From positions 1-22,248 of the forward strand of contig JAHHSL010000033.1 in the NCBI GenBank assembly GCA_020025235.1: a DNA stretch of 22,248 nucleotides, written 5' to 3'. Below, in pieces: positions 14,473 through 22,193 of this stretch (position 1 is the first letter of the stretch; each line of letters opens with the position of its first letter). This stretch comes from Ruthenibacterium sp. (lineage in GTDB: Bacteria > Bacillota > Clostridia > Oscillospirales > Ruminococcaceae). The position numbers and the translations under genes are program-made. The notes under the pieces are model-generated. The model was not told where the DNA came from, ran no database searches, and saw nothing but the letters and a program-made list of their open reading frames with translations.

Positions 14473-14512
14473 AACAGGGAGTGCAGGCGGAAGGCCTGTG
14501 CTCCCTGTTTTT
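14473..14512 (+). terminator. Rho-independent terminator after ftsH
   Basis: AACAGGGAG (14473-14481) and its complement (14501-14509), with further pairing of TGCAGGC/GCCTGTG inside, give a stem of about 16 bp. TTTTT (14508-14512) follows. It ends the rplI-dnaB-tilS-hpt-ftsH stretch. From 14513 to 14652 I see only short GC-rich palindromes and no gene. Confidence 0.9.
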
Positions 14513-14652
14513 GTCTGCCCGCTTTTCCGTGCAGGTGCGCAGGGTGCGCCGCAAAAAAGATGCGCTCCGGTGCAAACGGACGAGCAGAACAGCCGGGTGC
14601 ACATGGGAGGGAAAAGCGCGTTCAAAGGCGCGCTGTGCCGTTACGGGTAAAG

Positions 14653-14690
14653 AAAAAGCCTCTCTGCGCAGCAACTGCGCAAAGAGGCTT
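14653..14690 (-). terminator. Rho-independent terminator of the membrane-protein gene
   Basis: AAGCCTCTCTGCGCAG (14656-14671) pairs with 14675-14690 with one mismatch and a CAA loop. On the minus strand TTTTTC follows. It faces the ftsH terminator, so the two units converge and terminate separately. Confidence 0.88.
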
Positions 14691-14766
14691 AGGATACGGT
14701 CAAGTCTGCACAGAAGGTGCAGATAGCAGAATAGGGAGAAAGGGCGCTGCGGGGGCGGCAGACCGG

Positions 14767-15570
14767 TTATTTCGTCTGCTCTGCATCATCACAGCGAACC
14801 ATGCTGGGGTAGATGCGGGCAAGCCGCTCGTCCGGAAAACGCCGATCCAGCACCTGCTGCCAGGCGTGAGTGGCGGGGATGCCTTCATATCGCTGGCTTT
14901 GGCGCAGCACGGCGGCGCCGCTGACAAGCGAGTTCGCAAGCATGAAAACGATCAGGATCCAGCTGATGACAATGCCGTAGGTTTTGGAAACGCGGCGTTC
15001 GATGAACCCGTTGATGCGCGGGAAAACCTCCTGAACCCAGAACAGCCCGAGAATACCCCAGAAAATACAGTACAGCAGATTGATGCGCCCGTTGAGGTTG
15101 AACGGATAGCCGGTGTAATCCCAGCTGACCGTGCCGGTGACGGTTTCCTGCAGCCAGCTGCAGAAATATTCAAACGCACCGCCGATGAACGCGCCGCCGA
15201 AGAAGATCCAGCGGTCGTTTTTGCCGATCAGCGGATACAGGCAGACCGTCAGCAAAACGGCGCCGACGCCGTAAATCAGGTTGAACGGCCCCCACACAAG
15301 GCCGGTTCGCTGCATAAGCCGTCCGGAGGTGATGAGGCAGAAAACCGTTTCGATAACAACGCCCAGAAAACAGCAGATGAAAAAGATCCAAAACAGCTTG
15401 TAGAAGTTGAGCCCGTGTGCAAAATGATCGGGCACCCCCGCAAGATCGGCAGCAACGCGGTCGTTGTGCGCCGCCTCCCGCTTTAATGCGTGGATCTCCA
15501 GCTCATCCAGCCGTTCCATTTTCGCCTGCAGACGTTTCCGTTTACGGGCAAAGCGCTCCGATACTGTCAT
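14767..15570 (-). CDS. Multi-pass membrane protein, PF06541 (ABC_trans_CmpB)-like
   Basis: The 267-residue product begins with a charged, coiled-coil-like segment (about 5-40, rich in Arg, Lys, Glu and Leu). About five predicted membrane helices follow, near 56-82, 93-115, 120-140, 162-183 and 198-222, and then a soluble C-terminal tail of about 45 residues. The motif GLVWGPFNLIYGVGAVLL (90-107) and the GRINLLYCIFWGILGLFWV segment (161-179) are, as I recall them, typical of the family called putative ABC-transporter type IV (PF06541); the function is unknown and no ATPase gene is adjacent. The ATG at 15570 is chosen because AAAGGAGG lies just upstream; longer in-frame readings cross the promoter. 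The gene is monocistronic, flanked by its own promoter and terminator. Confidence 0.85.
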   Translation of the reverse strand: MTVSERFARKRKRLQAKMERLDELEIHALKREAAHNDRVAADLAGVPDHFAHGLNFYKLFWIFFICCFLGVVIETVFCLITSGRLMQRTGLVWGPFNLIYGVGAVLLTVCLYPLIGKNDRWIFFGGAFIGGAFEYFCSWLQETVTGTVSWDYTGYPFNLNGRINLLYCIFWGILGLFWVQEVFPRINGFIERRVSKTYGIVISWILIVFMLANSLVSGAAVLRQSQRYEGIPATHAWQQVLDRRFPDERLARIYPSMVRCDDAEQTK

Positions 15571-15601
15571 AATATCAGCCTCCTTTGCAATTATCGTTCC
15601 C

Positions 15602-15630
15602 AGTATAACACAGATTCGGTGGGATTGCAT
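15602..15630 (-). promoter_or_regulatory. Promoter of the PF06541-like gene
   Basis: On the minus strand a good -10 TATACT (15607-15602) has a weak -35 ATGCAA (15630-15625) at 17-bp spacing. The start is near 15595, about 25 nt upstream of the ATG. Confidence 0.6.
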
Positions 15631-15910
15631 CTTTTTTGCGCCGAACAGCAAATAAAAAGCAGCAGCGGAAAATACCGGAACCTTCATTTGCCGGGGTCAG
15701 ATTGCTTTGCAGACCGGTATATTTTTCAATGCAGAAAAAGATGCCGCCCGCTGACAGAAAAGAACGTTTTTTACGAAAAAAAGAATATCCGGTGCGTTTT
15801 TTTGACATTTGCGATCATGCGGCAGGCGCAGGCGCACAGCGGCGGAAAACATCCGCCTGCAAAACAGCACTTTTGACAAAAATACGGATGATTCCTGCGA
15901 CTTTTTGCTG
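15631..15910. other. A/T-tract-rich spacer between divergent genes, no gene seen
   Basis: This stretch holds runs of A and T and two isolated TTGACA-like hexamers (near 15800 and 15872) without matching -10 elements. Open frames crossing it are Arg/Cys-rich, lack ribosome binding sites and run through promoters, so they are not called. I see no NrdR-box-like pair of palindromes. Confidence 0.5.
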
Positions 15911-15939
15911 TTGCATTTGTGCGGGTTCTCTTGTAGAAT
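15911..15939 (+). promoter_or_regulatory. Promoter of nrdAB
   Basis: The -35 is TTGCAT (15911-15916) and the -10 is TAGAAT (15934-15939), with a 17-bp spacer. The predicted start near 15946 leaves about 200 nt of leader before nrdA. Confidence 0.75.
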
Positions 15940-15945
15940 GTTTTT

Positions 15946-16149
15946 GGCAGGTCGTTTTCGCAACAAGACGTAGTCCGGCAGCTTCGCCTGTAAGGGCAGG
16001 ACGTTCGGCGCAAAAGAAAACGCAGCGTTTTGTGCGGCGCACAGCGGAGGAACTCGGGTATTCTTTCCTTCGCCCGCTCGTTGAAACCACGATGCAGAAC
16101 AACGCATTACACTGCCAAGGCACTTTCAGAACAAAGGAGTACTGACACC
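15946..16149 (+). promoter_or_regulatory. Long nrdA leader with possible RNA structure
   Basis: Candidate stems are GTCC (15973-15976) with GGAC (15999-16002), flanked by ACGT elements, and GCGCAAAA (16008-16015) with TTTTGTGC (16028-16035) with one wobble. An AAAGGAG RBS lies just before the nrdA ATG. I match it to no known riboswitch class and no AdoCbl or guanidine core is evident. A regulatory role is inference. Confidence 0.4.
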
Positions 16150-18657
16150 ATGCAGATTTTAAAACGCAACGGTCTTGCCCAGGCATACGACCGAACCAAG
16201 ATAAAAAACGCGATTCAAAAAGCTTTCCACGGCATGCAGGCGGAAATTTCAGAAGAAGAAATGACCCCGCTGCTGGAGGAAGTGGAAGCGCGCATCACCG
16301 AAGGATGCAGCGTAGAGCAGATTCAGGATTATGTGGAGGAGAGCCTTATGGGACACGGCTATCCCAAGGCGGCCAAGGCATACATCCTTTACCGTCAGCA
16401 TCATGCAGAAATGCGCCAGACGATCGGAGAACTGACCGAGCTTGTGCAGGATCCGGAGCTTCCGTGCCTGCTTTCGGATATTCAGAACGATTTTCCCGAG
16501 GATGTGTATTCGCTGCGCCTGCTGCTTTTGAAGTTCCGCTCTTTTTATAAAGAGGAAATGACACTGGCGCAGGCGTATTCCGCACTGGAACGCGCCAGCG
16601 TAGAGCTCATCAGCCGCGACGCCCCGAAGTGGGAAATGATCGCGGCACGCTTTCTTTCGCTGGATCTGGATCGTCAGGTGGACGAACAGACCCGTGCGCT
16701 GGGCTTTTCCGATTGGTACGAAAAGCTGGCGTGGCTGACCGAAGAAGGCTATGTGGGGAAATTCCTTTTGCAGAATTACAGCCGCAGCGATGTGGCAGAG
16801 CTTTCGGCATTCCTCAAGCCGGAACGCAATAAGCTGTTCAATTACAGCGGACTGGATCTGATCGCAAAGCGCTATCTGATCCGCGATCATCAGCACAATC
16901 TGCTGGAAAAACCGCAGGAGATGTTTATGGGCATCGCCATGCATCTTGCCATTCCGGAAAAAGACCGTGTGCATTGGGCCAAGGAAATCTATGAGATTTT
17001 AAGCACGCTGAAGGTGACCATGGCCACACCCACCATGTCCAATGCGCGCAAGCCGTTCCATCAGATGAGCTCGTGCTTCATTGATACGGTGGAGGATTCG
17101 CTGACGGGTATCTACCGCAGCATTGATAACTTTGCACAGGTAAGCAAGCACGGCGGCGGCATGGGGCTGTATTTTGGCAAGGTGCGCGCCAACGGCAGCA
17201 GCATCCGCGGCTTCGAGGGCGCGGCAGGCGGCGTGATCCGCTGGGTCAAGCTGGTGAACGATACCGCCACGGCTGTCGATCAGCTGGGCGTGCGGCAGGG
17301 CGCTGCGGCAGTGTATCTGGATGCATGGCACAGCGATCTGCCGGAATTTCTGCAGCTGCGCACCAACAACGGCGACGACCGTATGAAGGCACATGATATT
17401 TTCCCCGCTGTATGCTATCCGGATCTTTTCTGGAAGCTTGCAAAAAGCGACCTGAACGCCGATTGGAACATGATGTGCCCGCATGATATCTACACTGCAA
17501 AGGGATATCATCTGGAGGATTTCTACGGGGAAGAATGGGAAAAACGCTATTATGACTGCGTTGCAGATGACCGCATCCGCAAGCGTGTGATGAGCGTGAA
17601 GGAGATCGTGCGTCTGATCATCAAATCGCTTGTCGAAACCGGCACGCCCTTTGCCTTCAACCGCGATACCGTGAACCGTCTGAACCCGAACGGACACACC
17701 GGAATCATCTACTGCAGCAACCTGTGCACCGAAATCGCCCAGAACATGAGCCCGATGCATGTAGAACAGCCGCAGACTGTGGAGATCGACGGCGAGACGG
17801 TCGTGGTGCAAAAGACGCGCCCCGGCGAATTTGTGGTCTGCAATCTGGCGTCCCTGACACTGGGACGCATGGACGTGAACAGTGAGGAAGAACTGGAACA
17901 CACCATTACCACGGTCGTTCGCGCACTGGATAACGTCATTGAGCTGAACTACTATCCGCTGCCCTATGCGCAGATCACCAACCAGAAGTACCGCGCGATC
18001 GGCCTTGGCACCAGCGGATACCACCACATGCTTGTAAAGCAGGGCCTTTCGTTTGAAAAGCAGGAGCATCTGGACTTTGTGGATGCGCTGTATGAGAAGA
18101 TCAACTACTATGCGCTGAAAGCCTCTATGGAGCTTGCCGCCGAAAAGGGCGCCTATGCATGCTTTGCGGGCAGCGATTACGAAACGGGCGCCTACTTTGA
18201 AAAGCGCGGCTACACCTCGGAGCGTTGGCAGAAGCTTGCTGGGGAAATCCACTCCACCGGCCTGCGCAACGGATATCTGCTGGCAGTTGCACCCACCAGC
18301 TCTACCTCCATTATCGCGGGAACCACTGCTGCGGTAGACCCGGTGATGAAAAAGTATTTCATGGAGGAGAAAAAGGGCAGCATGATCACGCGCGTTGCGC
18401 CGGATCTCAGCCCCAAGACATTCTGGCTTTATAAAAACGCCCATTATATCGACCAGAACTGGGTGGTGGATGCGGCCGGAGTGCGTCAGCGCCACATGGA
18501 TCAATCCCAGTCGGTGAACCTGTACATCACCAGCGAGTTCACGTTCCGCAAGCTGCTGGATCTTTACATCCGCGCGTGGGAAAAGGGCGTTAAGACAATC
18601 TACTATGTGCGCAATCAGTCGCTGGAAATCGAGGAATGTGAATCCTGTTCTTCCTGA
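16150..18657 (+). CDS. nrdA: Class I ribonucleoside-diphosphate reductase, alpha subunit
   Basis: NrdA reduces ribonucleoside diphosphates to deoxynucleotides using a radical passed from NrdB. The ATG at 16150 has AAAGGAG upstream and gives 835 residues; the upstream reading lacks similarity. An ATP-cone (about 2-90) provides activity control by ATP/dATP. The catalytic barrel shows C309 (SSCF), N524, C526 and E528 (in CSNLCTEI), and C564 (VVCNLASLTL), matching E. coli C225, N437, C439, E441 and C462. The radical-path tyrosines are Y818/Y819 in IYYVRNQ. The C-terminal redox pair is C830 and C833 in CESCSS. All key residues are present. nrdB starts 30 bp downstream; no nrdI, nrdH or nrdR is adjacent. 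Confidence 0.97.
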   Translation: MQILKRNGLAQAYDRTKIKNAIQKAFHGMQAEISEEEMTPLLEEVEARITEGCSVEQIQDYVEESLMGHGYPKAAKAYILYRQHHAEMRQTIGELTELVQDPELPCLLSDIQNDFPEDVYSLRLLLLKFRSFYKEEMTLAQAYSALERASVELISRDAPKWEMIAARFLSLDLDRQVDEQTRALGFSDWYEKLAWLTEEGYVGKFLLQNYSRSDVAELSAFLKPERNKLFNYSGLDLIAKRYLIRDHQHNLLEKPQEMFMGIAMHLAIPEKDRVHWAKEIYEILSTLKVTMATPTMSNARKPFHQMSSCFIDTVEDSLTGIYRSIDNFAQVSKHGGGMGLYFGKVRANGSSIRGFEGAAGGVIRWVKLVNDTATAVDQLGVRQGAAAVYLDAWHSDLPEFLQLRTNNGDDRMKAHDIFPAVCYPDLFWKLAKSDLNADWNMMCPHDIYTAKGYHLEDFYGEEWEKRYYDCVADDRIRKRVMSVKEIVRLIIKSLVETGTPFAFNRDTVNRLNPNGHTGIIYCSNLCTEIAQNMSPMHVEQPQTVEIDGETVVVQKTRPGEFVVCNLASLTLGRMDVNSEEELEHTITTVVRALDNVIELNYYPLPYAQITNQKYRAIGLGTSGYHHMLVKQGLSFEKQEHLDFVDALYEKINYYALKASMELAAEKGAYACFAGSDYETGAYFEKRGYTSERWQKLAGEIHSTGLRNGYLLAVAPTSSTSIIAGTTAAVDPVMKKYFMEEKKGSMITRVAPDLSPKTFWLYKNAHYIDQNWVVDAAGVRQRHMDQSQSVNLYITSEFTFRKLLDLYIRAWEKGVKTIYYVRNQSLEIEECESCSS

Positions 18658-18687
18658 GCAGGATGAAAGACAGGTCAGGAGGAATTT

Positions 18688-19728
18688 ATGGAACTGATTA
18701 AAAAGGCTCTGTTCAACGCACAGGGCGATACCGATGTACGCAAACGCCGCATGATCGGCGGCAACACCACCAATCTGAACGACTTCAACAATATGAAGTA
18801 TACATGGGTCAGCTCGTGGTACCGTCAGGCGATGAATAACTTCTGGATTCCCGAGGAAATCAACCTGACGCAGGATATCAAGGATTACCGCCTGCTGAAA
18901 GAGGAAGAACGCACCGCCTATGATAAGATCCTGTCGTTTCTGGTGTTTCTGGATTCGCTGCAGACGGCAAATCTGCCGAATATCCAGGAGTATATCACCG
19001 CAAACGAAATCAACCTCTGCCTGACGATCCAGGCGTTTCAGGAGGCCGTGCACTCCCAGAGTTACAGCTATATGCTGGATTCGATCTGCTCGCCGGCAAA
19101 GCGGGACGAGATCCTGTATCAGTGGAAATTCGACGAGCATCTGCTCAAGCGCAACGAGTTCATCGGCGAACAGTACAATGCATTTCTGAAAAACAAGGAT
19201 CGGGAGCATCTGGTGAAAACCATGATGGCAAACTATATCCTGGAGGGCATCTATTTCTATTCCGGCTTCATGTTCTTTTACAATCTGGGCCGCATGGGCA
19301 AGATGCTGGGCAGTGCGCAGGAGATCCGCTATATCAACCGTGACGAAAACACGCACCTGTGGCTGTTCCGCAGCATCCTGCTGGAGCTGCAGAAAGAAGA
19401 ACCGGACTTGTTCGGCCCCGAACAGGTGGAAATCTACCGCGGCATGATCCGACGCGGCGTAGAGGAAGAAATCGCATGGGCAGAATATGTTCTGGGCAAT
19501 CGCATCGAGGGTCTGACAATTGAAATGATCTCCGATTACATCCACTATCTGGGCAATCTGCGCGCAACGGCGCTCAACTTCGAGCCGCTGTATGAGGGCT
19601 TCCGGGAAGTTCCCGAATCCATGCAGTGGGTCAATGTGTACAGCAATGCAAACCTTATCAAGACGGATTTCTTCGAGGCAAAGTCCACGGCATATGCGAA
19701 ATCCGGCGCAATCGAGGACGACCTGTAA
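18688..19728 (+). CDS. nrdB: Class I ribonucleoside-diphosphate reductase, beta (radical) subunit
   Basis: NrdB holds the dimetal centre and generates the tyrosyl radical passed to NrdA. At 346 residues it is of standard length. The ligand set is visible: D89 (FLDSLQ), E119 and H122 (EAVHSQSY), E186 (LEGIYF), and E220 and H223 (RDENTH). The radical tyrosine is Y126, directly after the HSQS segment, so this is a tyrosyl-radical type rather than a Phe-containing class Ic enzyme. An AGGAGG RBS lies before the ATG. Co-transcription with nrdA is very likely, and a strong terminator follows. Whether the centre is Fe-Fe or Mn-Fe cannot be told from these residues; the absence of a neighbouring nrdI argues mildly against class Ib. 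Confidence 0.97.
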   Translation: MELIKKALFNAQGDTDVRKRRMIGGNTTNLNDFNNMKYTWVSSWYRQAMNNFWIPEEINLTQDIKDYRLLKEEERTAYDKILSFLVFLDSLQTANLPNIQEYITANEINLCLTIQAFQEAVHSQSYSYMLDSICSPAKRDEILYQWKFDEHLLKRNEFIGEQYNAFLKNKDREHLVKTMMANYILEGIYFYSGFMFFYNLGRMGKMLGSAQEIRYINRDENTHLWLFRSILLELQKEEPDLFGPEQVEIYRGMIRRGVEEEIAWAEYVLGNRIEGLTIEMISDYIHYLGNLRATALNFEPLYEGFREVPESMQWVNVYSNANLIKTDFFEAKSTAYAKSGAIEDDL

Positions 19729-19788
19729 AAAGCGCGCCGTTCCCGTGTGGGAAAAGCAAAGCGTAAAATCCAAATAGGGAAACCTTGA

Positions 19789-19846
19789 AAAAGCCCGAAG
19801 CCGGGCAGCTGAAACGTCAGCGGAACCGGCTTCGGGCTTTTGTTTT
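19789..19846 (+). terminator. Strong rho-independent terminator after nrdB
   Basis: A perfect 16-bp stem, AAAAGCCCGAAGCCGG (19789-19804) with its complement at 19826-19841, has a smaller GCTG/CAGC stem in its loop. TTTTGTTTTG follows. A-tracts on the left mean it could also work on the minus strand. Confidence 0.93.
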
Positions 19847-20001
19847 GCGGCGGCAGGGAAAGGGACGGGGAAAAGTATTTGCAGGAGAAAAGCGTCCGCG
19901 GGCGGGGGAGACAATGTGCCCACAGGCGAATATATTCAAGGGAAAAGTACCCGCCCGTGCATTAAAAATGCGGCACAGAAGGCCGGTATCATGCGGGATG
20001 C
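19847..20001. other. Spacer with a long-range inverted repeat, no gene seen
   Basis: CGGGCGGG (19899-19906) is complementary to CCCGCCCG (19950-19957), with two further pairs outside. Within the enclosed stretch is the palindrome GAATATATTC (19928-19937). No promoter or reading frame with an RBS is convincing. It lies between the nrdB and typA terminators, so any transcript here would need its own start. Confidence 0.4.
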
Positions 20002-20039
20002 AAAAACAGACGGCCATGCTTTACAGCACAGCCGCCTGT
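20002..20039 (-). terminator. Rho-independent terminator of typA
   Basis: On the minus strand ACAGGCGGC (20039-20031) pairs with GCCGTCTGT (20014-20006) through one wobble, with an inner TGCT/AGCA. TTTTT follows to 20002. It is about 60 bp past the typA stop. Confidence 0.85.
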
Positions 20040-20100
20040 GATACGAAACCCTATAAAATTGCCGGAAATCTTGCGGTGCTTTTAAAACACGGCAGGAAAA

Positions 20101-21930
20101 TCAGACCTTTTTGTTGCCCTTGGTTGCCTTCATACGCAGATCGTGGTTCAGGATGCGCTTGCGGATGCGGATGCTCTTCGGGGTGACTTCCAGAAGCTCG
20201 TCCTCATTCAGGAACTCAAGGCTTTCTTCCAGTGTGAACTTGGAAACCGGGGTCAGACGCAGTGCGTCGTCGCTGCCGGATGCACGGGTGTTGGAAAGGT
20301 GCTTTGTCTTGCAGACGTTGACGGAGATATCCTCACCGGACGGGCTGTAACCGACAACCATGCCTTCGTAAACCTTTTCGCCGGCATTGACGATCAGGGT
20401 GCCGCGCTGCTGTGCGTTGAACAGACCGTAAACAACGGCAACGCCGGTTTCAAAGCTGATCAAGCTGCCGCTGCTGCGGGCAGGCAGATCGCCGCGCCAC
20501 TCGTCGTAGCCATCAAAAATCGTGTTCAGGATGCCTTCGCCGTGGGTGTCCGTCAAAAATTCACTGCGATAGCCGAACAGACCGCGGGACGGGATGCGGA
20601 ATTCAATACGCATGCGCGTCGTGCCAAGGGGCGCCATCTGGATCAGCTCGCCCTTGCGGCTGCCAAGCTTCTGCATAACGCTGCCCTGGTATTCGACCGG
20701 AACGTCGATCACAACGTGTTCCATAGGCTCCATTTTCTTGCCGTTTTCCTCGTGGATCAGAACCTTGGGCGGGGAAACCTGCAGCTCGTAGCCTTCGCGG
20801 CGCATCGTTTCGATCAGGATCGAAAGGTGCATTTCGCCGCGGCCCATAACACGGAAGGAATCGGTTGTGGCGGAATCCTCGACCTGCAGTGCAACGTCCT
20901 TCAAAAGCTCTTTGTGCAGACGTTCACGGATCTGACGGCTGGTGACAAATTTGCCTTCCTTGCCGGCAAACGGGCTGTCGTTGACAGCGAAGGTCATTTC
21001 AACCGTCGGGTCGTTGATGCGCACGAAGGGCAGGGGATTGACAAGCTGCGTATCGCACAGGGTGTTGCCGATGTTGATGTCCGTCAGGCCGCTGAATGCG
21101 ACGATGTCGCCTGCGTCTGCGGATTCGATCGGGGTGCGGCCGTTTGCTTCAAAGCTGTAAAGCGCCGTGATGCGTCCGCGCTTGGAAAGGCTCTTGTCAT
21201 GCCAGTCGCACACGGCAACGTCCTGACCCAGACGGATCGAACCGCTTTCCACGCGGCCGATGCCGATACGGCCGACAAAGTCGTTGTAGTCGACAGAAGA
21301 GCACAGCATCGAGAACGGTGCATTGAGGTCGCCCTCCGGCGGCTTGACATAATCCAGAATGGTTTTGAACAGCGGCTCCAGGTTTTCGCCCGCGACATCG
21401 GGGCTGTAGCTTGCCGTGCCTGCGCGGCCGGAGCAGAAGACCATCGGGCTGTCGAGCTGTTCGTCGGTTGCGCCGAGATCCATAAGCAGAAGCAGGATCT
21501 CATCGATAACTTCTTTGATGCGTGCGTCAGGGCGGTCGATCTTATTGACCGCGATGACAAGGGAAAGATTCTGCTGCAGCGCCTTCTGAAGAACAAAGCG
21601 CGTCTGGGGCATGCAGCCCTCTGCAGCGTCAACAAGCAAAAGCACGCCGTTGACCATTTTCAGAACACGTTCCACTTCGCCGCCGAAGTCCGCGTGGCCC
21701 GGGGTGTCAACAATGTTGATTTTAACGCCATCATAATAAGTGCAGGCGTTTTTTGCAAGGATCGTGATGCCGCGCTCGCGCTCGATATCACCGGAGTCCA
21801 TTACGCGATCCGCAACCTGCTGGTTTTCGCGGAAAGCGCCGCCCTGTTTCAGCATCTGGTCCACAAGCGTGGTCTTGCCGTGGTCAACGTGGGCGATGAT
21901 CGCAATATTGCGAATATTTTTCTGTTCCAT
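20101..21930 (-). CDS. typA: Translational GTPase TypA/BipA
   Basis: TypA is a ribosome-associated translational GTPase that supports 50S assembly and growth under stress and at low temperature. At 609 residues it matches the family. GTPase motifs are AHVDHGKT at 13-20 (G1), RGIT at 53-56 (G2), DTPGH at 75-79 (G3), NKID at 129-132 (G4) and SGRAG near 167-171 (G5). Domain II, the EF-G-like domains and the BipA-specific C-terminal domain follow, including PSRGLFGYRSEFLTDTHGEG, the hallmark distinguishing it from EF-G and LepA. The ATG at 21930 has AGAGGG upstream. It stands alone between its own promoter and terminator. Confidence 0.97.
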   Translation of the reverse strand: MEQKNIRNIAIIAHVDHGKTTLVDQMLKQGGAFRENQQVADRVMDSGDIERERGITILAKNACTYYDGVKINIVDTPGHADFGGEVERVLKMVNGVLLLVDAAEGCMPQTRFVLQKALQQNLSLVIAVNKIDRPDARIKEVIDEILLLLMDLGATDEQLDSPMVFCSGRAGTASYSPDVAGENLEPLFKTILDYVKPPEGDLNAPFSMLCSSVDYNDFVGRIGIGRVESGSIRLGQDVAVCDWHDKSLSKRGRITALYSFEANGRTPIESADAGDIVAFSGLTDINIGNTLCDTQLVNPLPFVRINDPTVEMTFAVNDSPFAGKEGKFVTSRQIRERLHKELLKDVALQVEDSATTDSFRVMGRGEMHLSILIETMRREGYELQVSPPKVLIHEENGKKMEPMEHVVIDVPVEYQGSVMQKLGSRKGELIQMAPLGTTRMRIEFRIPSRGLFGYRSEFLTDTHGEGILNTIFDGYDEWRGDLPARSSGSLISFETGVAVVYGLFNAQQRGTLIVNAGEKVYEGMVVGYSPSGEDISVNVCKTKHLSNTRASGSDDALRLTPVSKFTLEESLEFLNEDELLEVTPKSIRIRKRILNHDLRMKATKGNKKV

Positions 21931-21979
21931 AGACGATCGTCCCTCTTTTATGTGTAGTGGTTATTTTGTCAGACATAAT

Positions 21980-22008
21980 ATTTTATAATATGTATCAGAA
22001 CTTGTCAA
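21980..22008 (-). promoter_or_regulatory. typA promoter
   Basis: On the minus strand a perfect -35 TTGACA (22008-22003) and -10 TAAAAT (21985-21980) are spaced by 17 bp. The start is near 21973, about 43 nt upstream of typA. Confidence 0.85.
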
Positions 22009-22041
22009 GAAAATTGCGCCTTTTGCAGAAAAATATTGGAA

Positions 22042-22097
22042 AAAAGCCGTTTTTGGGCCTTTCTGTACTGAAATCCGGATGATCGCGCCCAAAAACG
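22042..22097. repeat. 11-bp inverted repeat between the typA and tRNA-Val promoters
   Basis: CGTTTTTGGGC (22048-22058) is perfectly complementary to GCCCAAAAACG (22087-22097), 28 nt apart. On the minus strand the pair is followed by GCTTTTTT, so it could terminate minus-strand transcription entering from beyond the window. No T-run follows on the plus strand. The long loop makes it an imperfect terminator candidate. Confidence 0.45.
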
Positions 22098-22135
22098 CAC
22101 CGGACGGGAAAGTTTTTGGAAAATGAAAAAAGGGC

Positions 22136-22164
22136 TTGCATTTTGTCACGGTATCTGATATACT
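22136..22164 (+). promoter_or_regulatory. tRNA-Val promoter
   Basis: The -35 is TTGCAT (22136-22141) and the -10 is TATACT (22159-22164), with a 17-bp spacer. The predicted start near 22171 leaves about 23 nt of 5' leader for RNase P to remove. Confidence 0.85.
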
Positions 22165-22193
22165 AAACAAGTCACAGGACGAAAAGCAAATAT

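Noticed and set aside
14520..14650. Short GC-rich palindromes after the ftsH terminator considered as a small RNA gene
   Set aside because: No promoter, terminator of its own or extended structure is visible; short palindromes are expected in GC-rich DNA.
15571..15687. A 39-residue N-terminal extension of the PF06541-like protein that could pass for a signal segment
   Set aside because: It runs through the -10 element, and AAAGGAGG marks the later ATG at 15570.
15790..15880. Two TTGACA-like hexamers upstream of nrdA
   Set aside because: Neither has a -10 element at 16-18 bp, whereas TTGCAT at 15911 has TAGAAT at exactly 17 bp.
15636..16145. A 169-codon plus-strand frame upstream of nrdA
   Set aside because: It starts at TTG without an SD, runs across the nrdA promoter and leader, and its Arg/Cys-rich composition is not protein-like.
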